Source: Amphiura filiformis
Lineage: Eukaryota; Echinodermata; Ophiuroidea; Amphilepidida; Amphiuridae
Length of the DNA stretch: 64,000 nucleotides
Assembly: GCF_039555335.1 (NCBI RefSeq)
Contig: NC_092629.1
Location: forward strand, 28,854,775-28,918,774
Direction: 5' to 3'
The notes below the pieces were generated by a model, which had not been told where the DNA came from, did not search any database, and saw nothing but the letters and a program-made list of their open reading frames with translations. Of this stretch, positions 63,161 through 64,000 are shown one piece after another. The translations under genes were made by a program, and so were the position numbers. The stretch's first letter is position 1. The number at the start of each line of letters is the position of its first letter.

Positions 63161-63981
63161 AATTCGTCGGGTGCATCACATACTGGTCTATCTTGAATTT
63201 TTGACTTTTTTGAGAAAATTGGTATATAGTTCCTTCTTACGGAGCTCTTCCAATACAACAAATTACAGACCTCAATTTTTCCTAGATAATTAATTATAAA
63301 ATGTTTAATTTAAACTATCTATGATTTTTTCAAAATACGTATTTTCACATACTGATCTATCTCGAAAAAAACACGCATTTCTAGAAAATCGCAATTGAAA
63401 ATCTTCGTATTAAGTTGACCTTTCTATAATTTAATTAGACTATGGATTTTCATGAAAGTGGTTTTAAATTAAAGCATATACTTAGCAGATCTATTTAAGT
63501 GGAATCTTTAATTATATTTACGTATGTAATATTGCTTAAAACTACAGTTAAAGTGTAGTTCTGTATGTGAAATCGTTAATTTCCCGATATCGTATTTAAA
63601 GTGCATTACATACTGGTCTATCTCGAGATAGACCAGTATGTGATGCGTCTAAAGTCATATCATTGTTCGCGAAATCGAGATAGCCCCCAAGATAGACCAG
63701 TATGAAACGCACTTTAAATACGATATCGGAAAATTAACTATTTCACATACAGAACTACAACTTTAGTGTAGTTTTAAGCAATACTGCATACATAAATATA
63801 ATTCAAGATTCCACTTAAATAAATTTGTTAAGTATATACTTTAATTTAAAACCACTTTCATTAAAATCCATAGACCAATTAAATTATAGAAAGGTTAACT
63901 TAATACGAAGATTTTCAATTGCGATTTTCTCGAAATGCGTGTTTTTCGAGATAGACCAGTATGTGATGCGTCCGACGAATT
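63161..63981. mobile_element. 813-bp foldback element inside the polymerase gene
   Basis: The body, 63165-63977, is flanked by AATT on each side (63161-63164 and 63978-63981). The ends are CGTCGGGTGCATCACATACT at left and the near-complement at right. The right half complements about 63345-63620 of the left half over roughly 270 bp. The word CATACTGGTCTATCT (or its complement) occurs at both ends and at the centre, where two copies abut in inverted orientation (63608-63643). About 150 bp after the left end (63200-63345) has no partner. No gene is present. It interrupts the exonuclease-coding exon. Confidence 0.88.
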
Positions 63982-64000
63982 ATATGTCGATTGACACTGA

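Larger units (their letters stand above)
60721..64000 (+). pseudogene. Family-B DNA polymerase gene, 5' part, disrupted
   Basis: Exon 1 (60721-62041) starts at ATG. It has two C2H2 fingers (CETCGREFPSKYNLGRH and CDVCGKIFSRLDNMRQH, residues about 8-58), an OTU-protease-like DNLCLFRCMALH near residue 291 with HNEHFSYI about 100 residues later, and a third finger-like CRKCHKLW...HRHEATC. The intron 62042-62571 (GTAAGA ... ATAACAG, phase 1) joins in frame to exon 2. Exon 2 holds FDFESY (exonuclease motif I) and, after a frameshift near 62785, FNSGNYDINL (exonuclease motif II). This is the 3'-5' proofreading domain of a protein-primed-type polymerase such as those of Maverick/Polinton-like elements. 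Coding is cut at 63164 by a foldback element and resumes at 63978. The polymerase domain lies outside the window. Fingers and an OTU-like motif ahead of the exonuclease are unusual. Confidence 0.8.

Overview
This is a eukaryotic, animal-type genomic window. It is AT-rich and gene-poor, has spliceosomal GT..AG introns, and is packed with metazoan transposable elements: Penelope-like, RTE-like, Ty3/gypsy, Tc1/mariner, hAT and a family-B DNA polymerase element. A very large leucine-rich-repeat GPCR, a secreted YWTD-propeller gene and several miniature-transposon families suggest a marine invertebrate. An invertebrate deuterostome such as an echinoderm is my best guess, but this is inference and no marker fixes the species. 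There are no bacterial-style operons.

Layout. 1-3.2 kb: two long repeat copies and a pair of duplicated hairpins, followed by a perfect 82-bp palindrome. 4.7-8.0 kb: RTE-type retrotransposon fragments. 8.1-14.2 kb: a minus-strand gene rebuilt by hand from four phase-compatible exons (signal peptide plus YWTD repeats). 14.7-17.0 kb: a large inverted repeat. 18.1-19.3 kb: several miniature inverted-repeat elements. 19.9-23.3 kb: a 44-bp satellite with higher-order duplications. 24-31.6 kb: a 300-bp hAT miniature element with an intact 8-bp target duplication, telomere-like DNA, a Tc1 transposase relic and a long-TIR element. 31.7-36.6 kb: a transposase pseudogene split by a 4.35-kb TA-flanked insertion that carries its own decayed gene. 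36.9-38.7 kb: a mosaic of RTE and Ty3/gypsy pieces. 39.1-40.9 kb: two GGGTAC minisatellites. 41.0-42.4 kb: an inverted, broken copy of an uncharacterised gene family. 43.3-47.9 kb: a nearly complete Penelope-like element with a hammerhead-ribozyme-like core after its ORF. 49.3-55.7 kb: an intronless reading frame for a 2149-residue LRR receptor with seven membrane helices. 57.5-64 kb: a family-B DNA polymerase element.

The last region is the most unusual. A zinc-finger/acidic protein gene on the minus strand and a polymerase gene on the plus strand diverge from a 2.5-kb spacer. That spacer holds about 440 bp of TGCGTAAGAA/TGCGTCAAAA tandem repeats. The polymerase gene begins with zinc fingers and an OTU-protease-like motif ahead of the exonuclease domain. 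It is disabled here by a 1-base frameshift and by a foldback element flanked by AATT. The arrangement resembles a replicon-like mobile element with iteron-like repeats between divergent genes; its right side lies beyond the window.

Only the GPCR and the YWTD gene look like ordinary host genes. Nearly everything else is transposon-derived, tandem repeat, or sequence I do not recognise.
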